DNA of 64,000 nt from Arthrobacter sp. UKPF54-2 (lineage in GTDB: Bacteria; Actinomycetota; Actinomycetes; Actinomycetales; Micrococcaceae). Under the pieces are notes generated by a model. It ran no database searches and was not told where the DNA came from. It saw only the letters and a list, made by a program, of their open reading frames with translations. This document shows, piece after piece, positions 51,398 to 60,117 of this stretch (position 1 is the first letter of the stretch; every line of letters begins with the position of its first letter). The position numbers and the translations under genes were made by a program. The stretch lies in the NCBI RefSeq assembly GCF_007858535.1, contig NZ_CP040174.1, forward strand, positions 868,001 to 932,000, written 5' to 3'.

Positions 51398-54300
51398 CTA
51401 GCCGGCGCGGCGGAACTCGTGCTTCTCGCCGGCCCGGATTAGCACCTGCCGGGCGCCCACCCGCACCAGGACCGGGGCGGCGTCCCCCGGGGCCGCGGAG
51501 ACGAGCAGCCGGTCTGTCTCCAGGTGCACGGCCAGCAGCTGGTCGCGGTAGCGGACCTGGAAGTCCACCCCGCGGAGTTCGGCAGGCAGCCGGGGCGCGA
51601 AGTCGAGGGCGTCCCGGGTGATCCGCAGCCCGGCGAAGCTGCGCTGGACGACGTCGATCGTCCCGGCCATGGCGCCGAGGTGGATGCCGGAGCTGGTGGT
51701 GCCGCCCTGGGTGTCGTCCAGGTCCGCGTCCAGGGCCTCGCGGAACGTGGCCCAGGCCTGCTCCGGGTCGCGCTGGGCGAGGACCGAGGCGTGCGCCACC
51801 CGGCTGAGCGTGGAGCCGTGCGCCGTCCGTGCCAGGTAGAAGTCCACGGTCGCGGCCAGCTGTGCCGGGGTGACCGTGTAGCCCAGCCGGCCGAGGAAGC
51901 CCAGGAGCTGGTCCTCGCCCAGGACGTAGAGCAGCATCAGGACGTCGGCCTGTTTGGCGAGCCGGTAGTGGTTGGTGCTGTCGCCTTCGGCCTCCAGGAT
52001 GAGGTCCAGCCGCTCGATATTGCGGTAGCTGCGGCGGTAGTGGTTCCAGTCCAGTTCCTGGAGGGCACCGTAGCCCGCGAACTGGCTGATGATGCCGTCC
52101 CCGTGGAAGGGGACGAACATGCGCCGGCTCAGCCGCGCCCACGCCGCGATTTCCGCCGCCGTTACACCAAGCCGGGCCCGGAGGTCCTCCATGTCGAAGC
52201 CCCGGACGGACCGCATGATCCACTCGGCCTGGTCGAACACCCAAGCCGCCATGATGTTGGTGTAGGCGTTGTCGTCCAGGCCTCCGCCCGGGTCGCCCGG
52301 ATTTCCGGTGTGGTACTCGTCCGGGCCCATCACTCCGCGGAGGTGGAACCGGTCGTCGATGGGGTCATGCTCGGCCATCGACGCGAACAGGCGGGCGACC
52401 TCGACAATGAGTTCCGCGCCGTGCTGCGTCAGCCAGCCCCGGTCCTGGGTGGCCTCGAAGTACTGCCAGGCGTTGTACGCGACGGCCAGCCCCACATGCC
52501 GCTGGAGGTGGGAATAGTCCGGGACCCAATGCCCGGAAAGCTTGTTGTAGAGCAGCTTGGGGGTCTGCTCCGTGCCGTCACTGCCGCTTTGCCAGGGGAA
52601 CAGCGCGCCGCGCAGCCCGGCCGCCCTCGCGGCGTCGCGGGCCGTGCCGAGCCTCCGCCAGCGGTAGTCGATCAGCTCGCGGGCCAGCGAGGGCAGCCGG
52701 GAGTTCAGCACCGGAAGGACAAACAGCTCGTCCCAGAAGACGTGCCCGCGGTAGCCCTCCCCGTGCAGCCCCCGGGCGGGCACGCCCGCGTCCAGCTCGG
52801 CGGTGTGCGTCGTGAGGGTCTGCAGCAGGTGGAAGACGTGCAGGTTCAGGATCAGCTGCGCCTGGGAGGGTGCATCAGACTCGATGATGAACGGGGCCAG
52901 CAGCAGGGCCCAGGCCCGCTCATGCTCCGCCAGCAGCGCCTCGAAACCGCCCGACCGCGCCAGCACCGCCTCCGCACCCGCCAGCGGAGAAGAGACCGCG
53001 TGGTCCCGGGAACTGGCGACCCCCACCGTCTTGGTCGCCGTCACCGCACTCCCGTCCGCGACCGGCACCTCGAAGCGGTGCGCGTACAGCCCGCCAAGCT
53101 GCTCGAGAACTGAATTGGCCGGGCCGGACAGCTCGGTCCGCAGCGCCAGGGCGATGCCGATCCTGCTCTGGCTGGTCTGCACCTGCACCCTCAGTCCGAC
53201 GGCGGACTGCCCGCCGGCGGATTCCGCCACCTGCACCTCCGTCAGGTGCCGCGTGGACAGCTGCGCGTCCTCCGGGACGTTCGAGTTGGTCACCCCGGTG
53301 TCGCAGCCGCTGCGGATGCTGACGCGCCCGCTCCAGCCGTCCGCCGTAAGCCGGGTCTCCAGCGCGGCGAGGTGCGGCTCCGCCATCGAGACGAAGCGGC
53401 GCTGCACCAGCTGCAGCCGCCGCCCGGCGTCGTCCTCCAGCAGCGCTTCCCGGGTGAGCAGGGCCCGCTTGAGGTCCAGCGTCCGGCGCTCCCGGCGCAG
53501 CGTCAGGCCTCCCTCGGACCACCAGGCGCCGTCTTCGATCCGCAGGTCAAGGTACAGCCAGTTCGGGATGTTCACCATGTGCTCGTCCACGGTCCGCTGG
53601 CCCTGTACCGTGCTGGCCAGCCGGTTGTAGACGCCCGCCAGGTAGCTGCCGGGGTAGTGGATCCCGACGCCGCGGTGTTCGGGGGCCGCGCCGCGGGTGG
53701 CCAGGTAGCCGTTGCCCAGGGTGGTCAGGGCCTCCCGGTGCCCCTCATGCGCCGGATCGAAGCCCTCATAGACCAGCAGCCACGGGTGGGTGATGACGAG
53801 GCCGATGTCGAGTTCGCTGACGTCTTCGACCACGATGTCCGCGCCGGCCGCTTCCAGTTCGGCCCGTCGGCCGGAGCGGTCGATGGCCACGACCAGCCCG
53901 AAGCCGCCCGCGCGTCCCGCTTCCACCCCGGCGACGGCCGCTTCGATGACCATGGCCCGGCCGGGCGGAATGTCCAGCCGGCGGACCGCTTCCAGGGCCA
54001 GCGCCGGGGACGGCTTTCCGGCGACGGCGCGCCGCGCGGCCGCCTGCCCGTCGGCAATGTGGTCGAAGGACCCGTCGAGGCCGACGGCGGCGAGGAGCTC
54101 TGCCGCATTGGTGGCCGAGGTGGCGAGCAGCACCGGGATCCGGCCCGCCCTGAGCCGTTCCAGCAGGGCCACGGTGCCGGGGAAGGCCCGCGGCGGCTGG
54201 CCGCGCAACAGCTGCCCGAACAGCTCGTCCTGACGTTTCCCGAGTCCGAACGCCGTCCAGTCCTCCGGACCGTCCGCGGGCGAGCCCGCCGGCAGCCGGA

Positions 54301-54553
54301 CCCCGCGCGAGGCCAGGAAGGCCGCGGCCCCGTCGGCAGGGGTCCTGCCCTCGATGAACGCGGCGTAGTCGGCGTCCGTGAGGGGCCCGCGCCGGGCTCC
54401 CGACGGCAGCCGGGGATCCCCGAAAGCCTCCGCGGCGAGCCGCTGCCAGGCCGCGGCGCGCAGTTCCGCGGTATCCAGGACCACGCCGTCCAGCTCGAAG
54501 ACCACCGCGTCGACCGGCGCCAGTGCGGCGGCGACTGTGGGCGAGTCCGTCAT
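51398..54553 (-). CDS. HAD (beta-phosphoglucomutase-like) / GH65 glycoside phosphorylase fusion
   Basis: 1051 residues in two parts. Residues 1-245 are a HAD hydrolase of the beta-phosphoglucomutase type; the motif that should read DxD is VFELDGVV, with Glu20 replacing the nucleophilic Asp and the acid/base Asp22 kept. From about 260 a GH65 protein follows (YEGFDPAHEGHREALTTLGNGYLATRGA, WDELFVLPVLNSRLP, RGVMGPDEYHTGNPG with catalytic Glu746, and LGAMAGTIDVVQRSFAGLRI at the end). GH65 splits trehalose, maltose or kojibiose with phosphate to beta-glucose 1-phosphate, which a mutase would turn into glucose 6-phosphate. Specificity is not clear. Confidence 0.9.
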   Translation of the reverse strand: MTDSPTVAAALAPVDAVVFELDGVVLDTAELRAAAWQRLAAEAFGDPRLPSGARRGPLTDADYAAFIEGRTPADGAAAFLASRGVRLPAGSPADGPEDWTAFGLGKRQDELFGQLLRGQPPRAFPGTVALLERLRAGRIPVLLATSATNAAELLAAVGLDGSFDHIADGQAAARRAVAGKPSPALALEAVRRLDIPPGRAMVIEAAVAGVEAGRAGGFGLVVAIDRSGRRAELEAAGADIVVEDVSELDIGLVITHPWLLVYEGFDPAHEGHREALTTLGNGYLATRGAAPEHRGVGIHYPGSYLAGVYNRLASTVQGQRTVDEHMVNIPNWLYLDLRIEDGAWWSEGGLTLRRERRTLDLKRALLTREALLEDDAGRRLQLVQRRFVSMAEPHLAALETRLTADGWSGRVSIRSGCDTGVTNSNVPEDAQLSTRHLTEVQVAESAGGQSAVGLRVQVQTSQSRIGIALALRTELSGPANSVLEQLGGLYAHRFEVPVADGSAVTATKTVGVASSRDHAVSSPLAGAEAVLARSGGFEALLAEHERAWALLLAPFIIESDAPSQAQLILNLHVFHLLQTLTTHTAELDAGVPARGLHGEGYRGHVFWDELFVLPVLNSRLPSLARELIDYRWRRLGTARDAARAAGLRGALFPWQSGSDGTEQTPKLLYNKLSGHWVPDYSHLQRHVGLAVAYNAWQYFEATQDRGWLTQHGAELIVEVARLFASMAEHDPIDDRFHLRGVMGPDEYHTGNPGDPGGGLDDNAYTNIMAAWVFDQAEWIMRSVRGFDMEDLRARLGVTAAEIAAWARLSRRMFVPFHGDGIISQFAGYGALQELDWNHYRRSYRNIERLDLILEAEGDSTNHYRLAKQADVLMLLYVLGEDQLLGFLGRLGYTVTPAQLAATVDFYLARTAHGSTLSRVAHASVLAQRDPEQAWATFREALDADLDDTQGGTTSSGIHLGAMAGTIDVVQRSFAGLRITRDALDFAPRLPAELRGVDFQVRYRDQLLAVHLETDRLLVSAAPGDAAPVLVRVGARQVLIRAGEKHEFRRAG

Positions 54554-54612
54554 GCGCTATTCGTACCAGTCATCGGTGGGACGCAACAGTGGCGGCAGGC
54601 CCGGTGCCCGGC

Positions 54613-55566
54613 TTAGCCAAGGAGTGCATCGAGCGTCGTGAAGCCGTAGCCGGCCTGGCGGATCCGGGTGATGAGCTGCGGCAGGGCGTCGGCGTCCAGG
54701 GTGCTGGCGTCGTCGGGGTTGGAGCCGATGTGCATCAGGACGATTTCCCCCGGCTGCAGCGCGGCGAGCGCCCGGTCGGCGACGGTTTGGGCTGTGATAC
54801 CGCCGCTGGTCCCCTTCCAGCCCAGGGTGTCGACGCTCCAGCGGACCGGCAGGTAGCCCAGCGCATTTACCGCCGCGATGGTCCGCGCGTCCCGCTCGCC
54901 GAAGGGGAAGCGGAACAGCGGGCGGGCCTCGGCGCCGGCGGCCGCGATCGCAGCCTCCGCTCCGGCCAGTTGCTGGGCAATCTGCGCGTCGCTGAGGGAG
55001 GTAAAGCCCGGGTGCGTCATCGAGTGGTTGCCCACCCGGTGCCCGGCGGCCACTATCGAGGCCACGCCGGCCGGGTTGGCACTGGCCCAGTTGCCGGTGA
55101 GGAAGAAGGTTGCCCGGACCCCGGTGGTCGCCAGGGTCTGCAGGATACTCGGCAGGCCCGCCGAATTGGCGCCGGCGTCGAAGGTCAGCGCGACCACGGG
55201 CCCCGCGTTCGGGATGAGCCCGACGTCGGCGCCCCGGAGCGCCGCCGGGAACGGGTCCGCGGGTGGCGGCGGTGGAGGAGGCTCGGCGGGCGGAGGTTCG
55301 GCGGGCGGAGGCGGCGCCTCGGTGGCGGGGGCCTCGGTCACCGTAGGGCTCGACGGCGGGCCGGTTGTCGTGCCCGACGGCGGGGCCGGCGTCGCGCTCG
55401 GCGTCCCGCTCGGTGTCGCGGCAGCGGACGGGGAGCCCGAGGCCGGGGGTGCACCACGGGGCCGCCCGGCGAGGAACAGCGCCGTCACCACCGCGGCGGC
55501 GAGGAGCAGCACCGCGGCCGCCAGCGCAACCATCCGGCGGCGGTTCCCGGCCAGGATCGACCACAT
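54613..55566 (-). CDS. Membrane-anchored polysaccharide deacetylase
   Basis: 317 residues. One N-terminal membrane helix (about 11-34), then a ~75-residue Pro/Thr/Ser linker with a PPPAEPPP repeat. The NodB domain runs from about 110: VVALTFDAGANSAGLP (motif 1, catalytic Asp), NHSMTHPGF (zinc His pair HxxxH), FRFPFGERDA (Arg motif 3), VRWSVDTLGWKG and LMHIG (motif 5). Zinc-dependent removal of acetyl groups from peptidoglycan or an outer polysaccharide is the family role. It is divergent from the P1B ATPase. Confidence 0.9.
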   Translation of the reverse strand: MWSILAGNRRRMVALAAAVLLLAAAVVTALFLAGRPRGAPPASGSPSAAATPSGTPSATPAPPSGTTTGPPSSPTVTEAPATEAPPPPAEPPPAEPPPPPPPADPFPAALRGADVGLIPNAGPVVALTFDAGANSAGLPSILQTLATTGVRATFFLTGNWASANPAGVASIVAAGHRVGNHSMTHPGFTSLSDAQIAQQLAGAEAAIAAAGAEARPLFRFPFGERDARTIAAVNALGYLPVRWSVDTLGWKGTSGGITAQTVADRALAALQPGEIVLMHIGSNPDDASTLDADALPQLITRIRQAGYGFTTLDALLG

Positions 55567-55699
55567 GCTTCACCATGGCACCACCGGCCCCAGCGGGGTA
55601 GGGCTGAAAGACCCGCGCCGTGGGGAGGGGGCGGCTGCGCAGTAGGATGCAGGTAGGCGCAGGCGAGGGGTTCTACGCGAAGAACGAGGCGGGTAGACC

Positions 55700-57637
55700 G
55701 TGAAAATTGTGCTCCGGTATCCGCTGGTTGCGGGCACGGTTGCCGTTCTCCTGGCGGTGATATTGCTGCTGGTGTCGGGCCAGGACGGCATCGCGAGGAT
55801 CGCCGCGAGCATCTATGCCCTCGCCGTGGCGGCCTACCTCGCCGTTGGTATGGTCCGCCGCCTGGTCGGCGGCCAGTGGGGCATCGACATCCTCGCCGTC
55901 ACGGCCATCGTCAGCACCGTGCTGGTGGGCGAAATCGTCGCCTCCATGATCATCGTGCTCATGATGGCCGGCGGCACCGCCCTCGAAGACTACGCCGCGG
56001 GCCGGGCCAAGAAGGAACTGACGTCCCTGCTGGAGCGCGTCCCGCAGACCGCCCACCGGGAACGCGCCGCCGCGCCCGGCACCAACGCCGCGAACACCAC
56101 CGACACCAACACCGACGGCCAGCATGAGGACGTGGCGGCCACGGACGTCGCGGTCGGCGACATCCTGCTGGTCCGGCCCGGCGAAGTGGTCCCGCTGGAC
56201 GGCGTGCTGCTCTCCGAGGCCGGGACGTTCGACGAGTCCTCGCTCACCGGGGAAAGCCTGCCGGTGGAACGGGCGGCCGGCGAGCCCCTGATGAGCGGGT
56301 CGCTGAACGGCGAGGCCGCCATCCGGATGCGGGTCACGGCGCTGATGGAGGACTCGCAGTACAGCCGGATCGTCGCCCTCGTGAAGGAGGCGGCCGAGAG
56401 CAAGGCGCCCATGGTGCGGCTGGCGGACCGCTACGCCGTCCCGTTCACCGCCTTCGCCTACCTGCTGGGTGCCGTCGGCTGGATCATCAGCGGCAGCCCG
56501 GCCCGTTTCGCCGAGGTCCTGGTGGTCGCCACGCCGTGCCCGCTCCTGATCGCCGCGCCGGTGGCTTTCCTGGGCGGCATGAGCCGGGCCGCGCGCGGCG
56601 GCATCATCGTCAAGTACGCCGGGGTGCTGGAGCTCCTGGGCCGGATCCGCACCGCCGCCTTCGACAAGACCGGAACGCTCACCTACGGCAGGCCGGCCCT
56701 GGTGGAGGTCCGGACCACCGGGACCCTGCCGGAGGACGAGGTGCTGCGGCTGGCCGCCTCCGCCGAGCAGTACTCCTCCCACGTGCTCGCGGCCTCGGTG
56801 ATGGACGCCGCCCGCTCCCGCGTGCTGGCCTTCGAACGCGCTTCCGAGGCCACCGAATACGCCACGCACGGCGTCCGCGCCCGCTTCGACGGCCGGGACG
56901 TGGTGGTGGGCAAGCCCAACTTCGTGGCCGAGTCGGCCGCCGGCGTGACCGAGACGGAACTCGCCAGCGGCCAGCTCGCCATCTATGTGGGGGTGGGCCG
57001 CGAATTCGCCGGCTGCCTCGTGATGAGCGACCCGATCCGCGCCGAGGCCCGCCGCACCCTGGCCGAACTCCTTGACTTGGGCGTCACCGAGACCGTGATG
57101 CTCACCGGCGACGCCCTGGCCACCGCCGAGCACATCGCCGCGGCCGCCGGACTCACCGATGTCCGGGCCGAATGCCTGCCGCCGGACAAGGTGGAAGCTG
57201 TGCGGTCGCTGCCGCTGCGCCCGGTCATGATGGTGGGCGACGGCGTCAACGACGCCCCCGTCCTCGCGGTCGCCGACGTCGGGATCGCGATGGGTGCGCG
57301 GGGCTCGACGGCGGCCGGCGAGTCCGCCGACGTCGTGATTATCCTCGACGACCTGTCCAAGGTGGCCTCGGCCGTGCGGATCGGCCAGCGGACCGTGAAG
57401 GTGGCGCTGCAGAGCATCTGGATCGGAATCGCGCTGAGCGTGGCGCTGATGGTGGCGGCCGCCGCGGGCTATGTCCCCGCCGTCGCCGGGGCGCTGTCCC
57501 AGGAAGTGGTGGACCTCGCCACCATCCTGAACGCGCTGCGGGCGCTCAGCTCCGGGCAGCCCGCGGGCAGCGTCGCCGGACGGCCTAGCCCCCGGACACC
57601 AGCTTCTCGGCTTCCGCGATCCGCGGGACGGTCCTGA
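55700..57637 (+). CDS. P1B-type heavy-metal P-type ATPase with TPC motif
   Basis: 645 residues, no N-terminal metal-binding domain. Actuator TGES in DESSLTGESLP, phosphorylation site Asp322 in FDKTGTLT, hinge MVGDGVNDAP, all intact. The transport motif is ATPCPLLIAAP (Thr278-Pro-Cys280-Pro) instead of CPC or SPC; TPC is the hallmark of the P1B-5 group, reported for iron or nickel export. No C-terminal hemerythrin-like domain is present. The last ~17 codons overlap the convergent ppsA stop region (57585-57637). Confidence 0.88.
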   Translation: MKIVLRYPLVAGTVAVLLAVILLLVSGQDGIARIAASIYALAVAAYLAVGMVRRLVGGQWGIDILAVTAIVSTVLVGEIVASMIIVLMMAGGTALEDYAAGRAKKELTSLLERVPQTAHRERAAAPGTNAANTTDTNTDGQHEDVAATDVAVGDILLVRPGEVVPLDGVLLSEAGTFDESSLTGESLPVERAAGEPLMSGSLNGEAAIRMRVTALMEDSQYSRIVALVKEAAESKAPMVRLADRYAVPFTAFAYLLGAVGWIISGSPARFAEVLVVATPCPLLIAAPVAFLGGMSRAARGGIIVKYAGVLELLGRIRTAAFDKTGTLTYGRPALVEVRTTGTLPEDEVLRLAASAEQYSSHVLAASVMDAARSRVLAFERASEATEYATHGVRARFDGRDVVVGKPNFVAESAAGVTETELASGQLAIYVGVGREFAGCLVMSDPIRAEARRTLAELLDLGVTETVMLTGDALATAEHIAAAAGLTDVRAECLPPDKVEAVRSLPLRPVMMVGDGVNDAPVLAVADVGIAMGARGSTAAGESADVVIILDDLSKVASAVRIGQRTVKVALQSIWIGIALSVALMVAAAAGYVPAVAGALSQEVVDLATILNALRALSSGQPAGSVAGRPSPRTPASRLPRSAGRS

Positions 57638-59993
57638 GGTAGCTGTCCGGGTTCAGCGAGATCGAGTCGATGCCCTCGCTGACCAGGAAGGCCGCGAATT
57701 CCGGGTGGTTGCTGGGGCCCTGCCCGCAGATCCCGATCTTGATCCCGGCGGCGTGCGCCTTGCGGATCGCCTCGCTGATCATCGCCATCACGGCCTCGTC
57801 GCGCTCGTCGAACAGTGCGGCGAGCTGCGCCGAGTCGCGGTCCACGCCCAGGACCAGCTGGGTGAGGTCGTTGGAGCCGATCGAGAACCCGTCGAAGCGG
57901 GTGGCGAACCGCTCGGCCAGGACCACGTTGGAGGGGATTTCGCACATCATGTAGACCTGCAGGCCGTGCTCGCCGCGGACCAGGCCGTTCTCCGCCATCA
58001 CAGCCAGCACCTTGTCCGCTTCCTGCGGCGTCCGGCAGAACGGGACCATCACGATGATGTTGGCGAAGCCGAGCCGCTCCCGGACCCGCTTCAGCGCCCG
58101 GCATTCGAGCGCGAAGCCCTCCCGGTACCGCTCGTCGTAGTACCGGGAGGCGCCGCGGAACCCCAGCATCGGGTTCTCCTCGGCCTCCTCGAAGGCGGCT
58201 CCGCCGATCAGGTGAGCGTATTCGTTGGTCTTGAAGTCGCTGAGCCGCACAATCACCGGGTTCGGGTGGTAGGGCGCGGCGATCTTCGCGATGCCCAGGG
58301 CCAGGGTGTCCACAAAGTAGTCGCTCGGATCGGCGTAGCCGCGCGTCAGGTCCCGGATCTGCGCGGCCTCCTGCGGGTCCGTGACCCGTTCCGGATGGAC
58401 CAGCGCCATCGGATGGACCCGGATCAGGGCGCTGATGATGAACTCCATCCGGGCCAGCCCGACGCCGTCCGCGGGCAGCCGCCACCACTGGAAGGCGGCC
58501 GCGGGGCTGGCGATGTTGACCATCACCTTGGTGCGCGTCGCCGGCAGTTCGCCCAGGTCCACCTCCTCGGTTTCGAACGCGAGCGTGCCGGCGTAGACGC
58601 GGCCCTGGTCCCCCTCGGCGCAGGACAGGGTCACCGCCAGACCCTCGGCCAGCACCCCGGTGGCGTTGCCGGTCCCGACGACGGCGGGGACCCCAAGTTC
58701 CCGGCTGACGATCGCCGCGTGGCTGGTGGGGCCGCCGTGGTCGGTGACGATCCCGGCGGCGCGTTTCATGATGGGGACCCAGTCCGGGTCGGTCATTTCG
58801 GTGACGAGGATGGCGCCGTCGCGGAACTTCTCAATGTCCGCGGCGCTACGGATCACACACGCCGTCCCCTGCGCGATCGAGTCCCCAATCGCGGCCCCGG
58901 TTGCGAGGACGGTTCCGGTTTCCAGCATGTGGTGCAGGGTGAAGCGGGAGCCGGTTTTGAGTGACTGCACGGTCTCGGGCCGGGCCTGGACCATAAAGAG
59001 TTCGCCCGTTTCGCCGTCGCGGGCCCATTCCATGTCCATCGGCCGGCCGTAGTGCTCCTCGACGGTCACGGCCCAGCGGGCCAGGGTGAGGATCTCGGCG
59101 TCGGCGAGGACAAAGGCGCGGCGTTCGGCGTCGGAGGTGTCCACTGTCCGGGTGCGGGCGTGGCCGCCTCGGCTGTAGACCATCTTCTGCGCCTTGGAGC
59201 CACGGGTTTTTTCGATGATCGGGCTGATCCCCTCCGCCGCTCCTTCGCCCGCGACGTCTCCGAGCAGCGGCTTGAACACGAGGTACTTGTCCGGGTTGAT
59301 GCTGCCCTGGACCACGGTTTCCCCGAGGCCCCAGGCGGCGCTGATCACGGCCGCGCGCGGGAAACCCGAGTCCGTGTCGATGGAGAACATCACCCCGGAG
59401 GCGCCGACGTCGGAGCGCACCATCCGCTGCACCCCGATCGAGAGCGCGACGTCGAGGTGGTCGAAGCCCTTGACCTCCCGGTAGCTGATGGCACGGTCGG
59501 TGAACAGCGAGGCGTAGCAGCGCCGGCAGGCGTCCATGAGTTCCCGGTCCCCGGCGACGTTGAGGAAGGTCTCCTGCTGGCCGGCGAAGCTGGCGTCGGG
59601 CAGGTCCTCGGCCGTGGCGCTGCTGCGGACGGCGACGGAGAGCCGCTCGCGGCCGGCGCGCCGGCCCAGGTCCGCGTAATGCGAGCGGATGGATTCGGCG
59701 ATGTCCGCCGGGAATTCGCTGGCCAGGAACAGTTCGCGGATGGCTTCGCCGGTTTCGCGCAGCGTGGCGTCGCCGGCGCGGTAGGCCAGGATCCGCGAGC
59801 GCATCGCCGGTTCGATCCCGTTCGCCGCGAGGAAGGTCCGGTAGGCCGCGGCGGTGGTGGCGAACCCGTCCGGGACGCGCACTCCCCGGGCCTTGAGCGA
59901 CTGGATGAGTTCGCCCAGCGAGGCGTTCTTCCCGCCCACCTGGGGGACGTTGCCCATGCCGATTTCTTCAAACCACAGCACGTGTTCGGGCAT
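57585..59993 (-). CDS. ppsA: Phosphoenolpyruvate synthase
   Basis: 802 residues from the ATG at 59993, which has TGAGGAGC upstream (an ATG at 60023 is possible). Domains in order: ATP-grasp-like N-terminal domain (NVPQVGGKNASLGELIQSLKARGVRVPDGFATTA, VRSSATAEDLPDASFAGQQETFLNVAG), swivelling domain with catalytic His425 (GGPTSHAAIVSRELGVPAVV), and the C-terminal PEP-binding barrel with FSIGSNDLTQLVLGVDRD and IGICGQGPSNHPEFA. Makes PEP from pyruvate and ATP for gluconeogenesis. Confidence 0.95.
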   Translation of the reverse strand: MPEHVLWFEEIGMGNVPQVGGKNASLGELIQSLKARGVRVPDGFATTAAAYRTFLAANGIEPAMRSRILAYRAGDATLRETGEAIRELFLASEFPADIAESIRSHYADLGRRAGRERLSVAVRSSATAEDLPDASFAGQQETFLNVAGDRELMDACRRCYASLFTDRAISYREVKGFDHLDVALSIGVQRMVRSDVGASGVMFSIDTDSGFPRAAVISAAWGLGETVVQGSINPDKYLVFKPLLGDVAGEGAAEGISPIIEKTRGSKAQKMVYSRGGHARTRTVDTSDAERRAFVLADAEILTLARWAVTVEEHYGRPMDMEWARDGETGELFMVQARPETVQSLKTGSRFTLHHMLETGTVLATGAAIGDSIAQGTACVIRSAADIEKFRDGAILVTEMTDPDWVPIMKRAAGIVTDHGGPTSHAAIVSRELGVPAVVGTGNATGVLAEGLAVTLSCAEGDQGRVYAGTLAFETEEVDLGELPATRTKVMVNIASPAAAFQWWRLPADGVGLARMEFIISALIRVHPMALVHPERVTDPQEAAQIRDLTRGYADPSDYFVDTLALGIAKIAAPYHPNPVIVRLSDFKTNEYAHLIGGAAFEEAEENPMLGFRGASRYYDERYREGFALECRALKRVRERLGFANIIVMVPFCRTPQEADKVLAVMAENGLVRGEHGLQVYMMCEIPSNVVLAERFATRFDGFSIGSNDLTQLVLGVDRDSAQLAALFDERDEAVMAMISEAIRKAHAAGIKIGICGQGPSNHPEFAAFLVSEGIDSISLNPDSYLRTVPRIAEAEKLVSGG

Positions 59994-60078
59994 GCCGGCG
60001 CTCCTCAGGTGTTGGTCCGCCAATTCTCCGATCCTGCTGCCAGGCGCGGCGCGGGGTCAGAGTCTTTGGACCTTTTAG

Positions 60079-60110
60079 GCGGGGCGAGGCGGGGCGAGGC
60101 GGGGCGAGGC
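60079..60110. repeat. 10-bp tandem repeat, three copies
   Basis: GGGGCGAGGC is repeated three times head to tail (60081-60110) between ppsA and the cation ATPase stop; slippage-type tandem repeat. Confidence 0.85.
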
Positions 60111-60117
60111 GCCGGCC

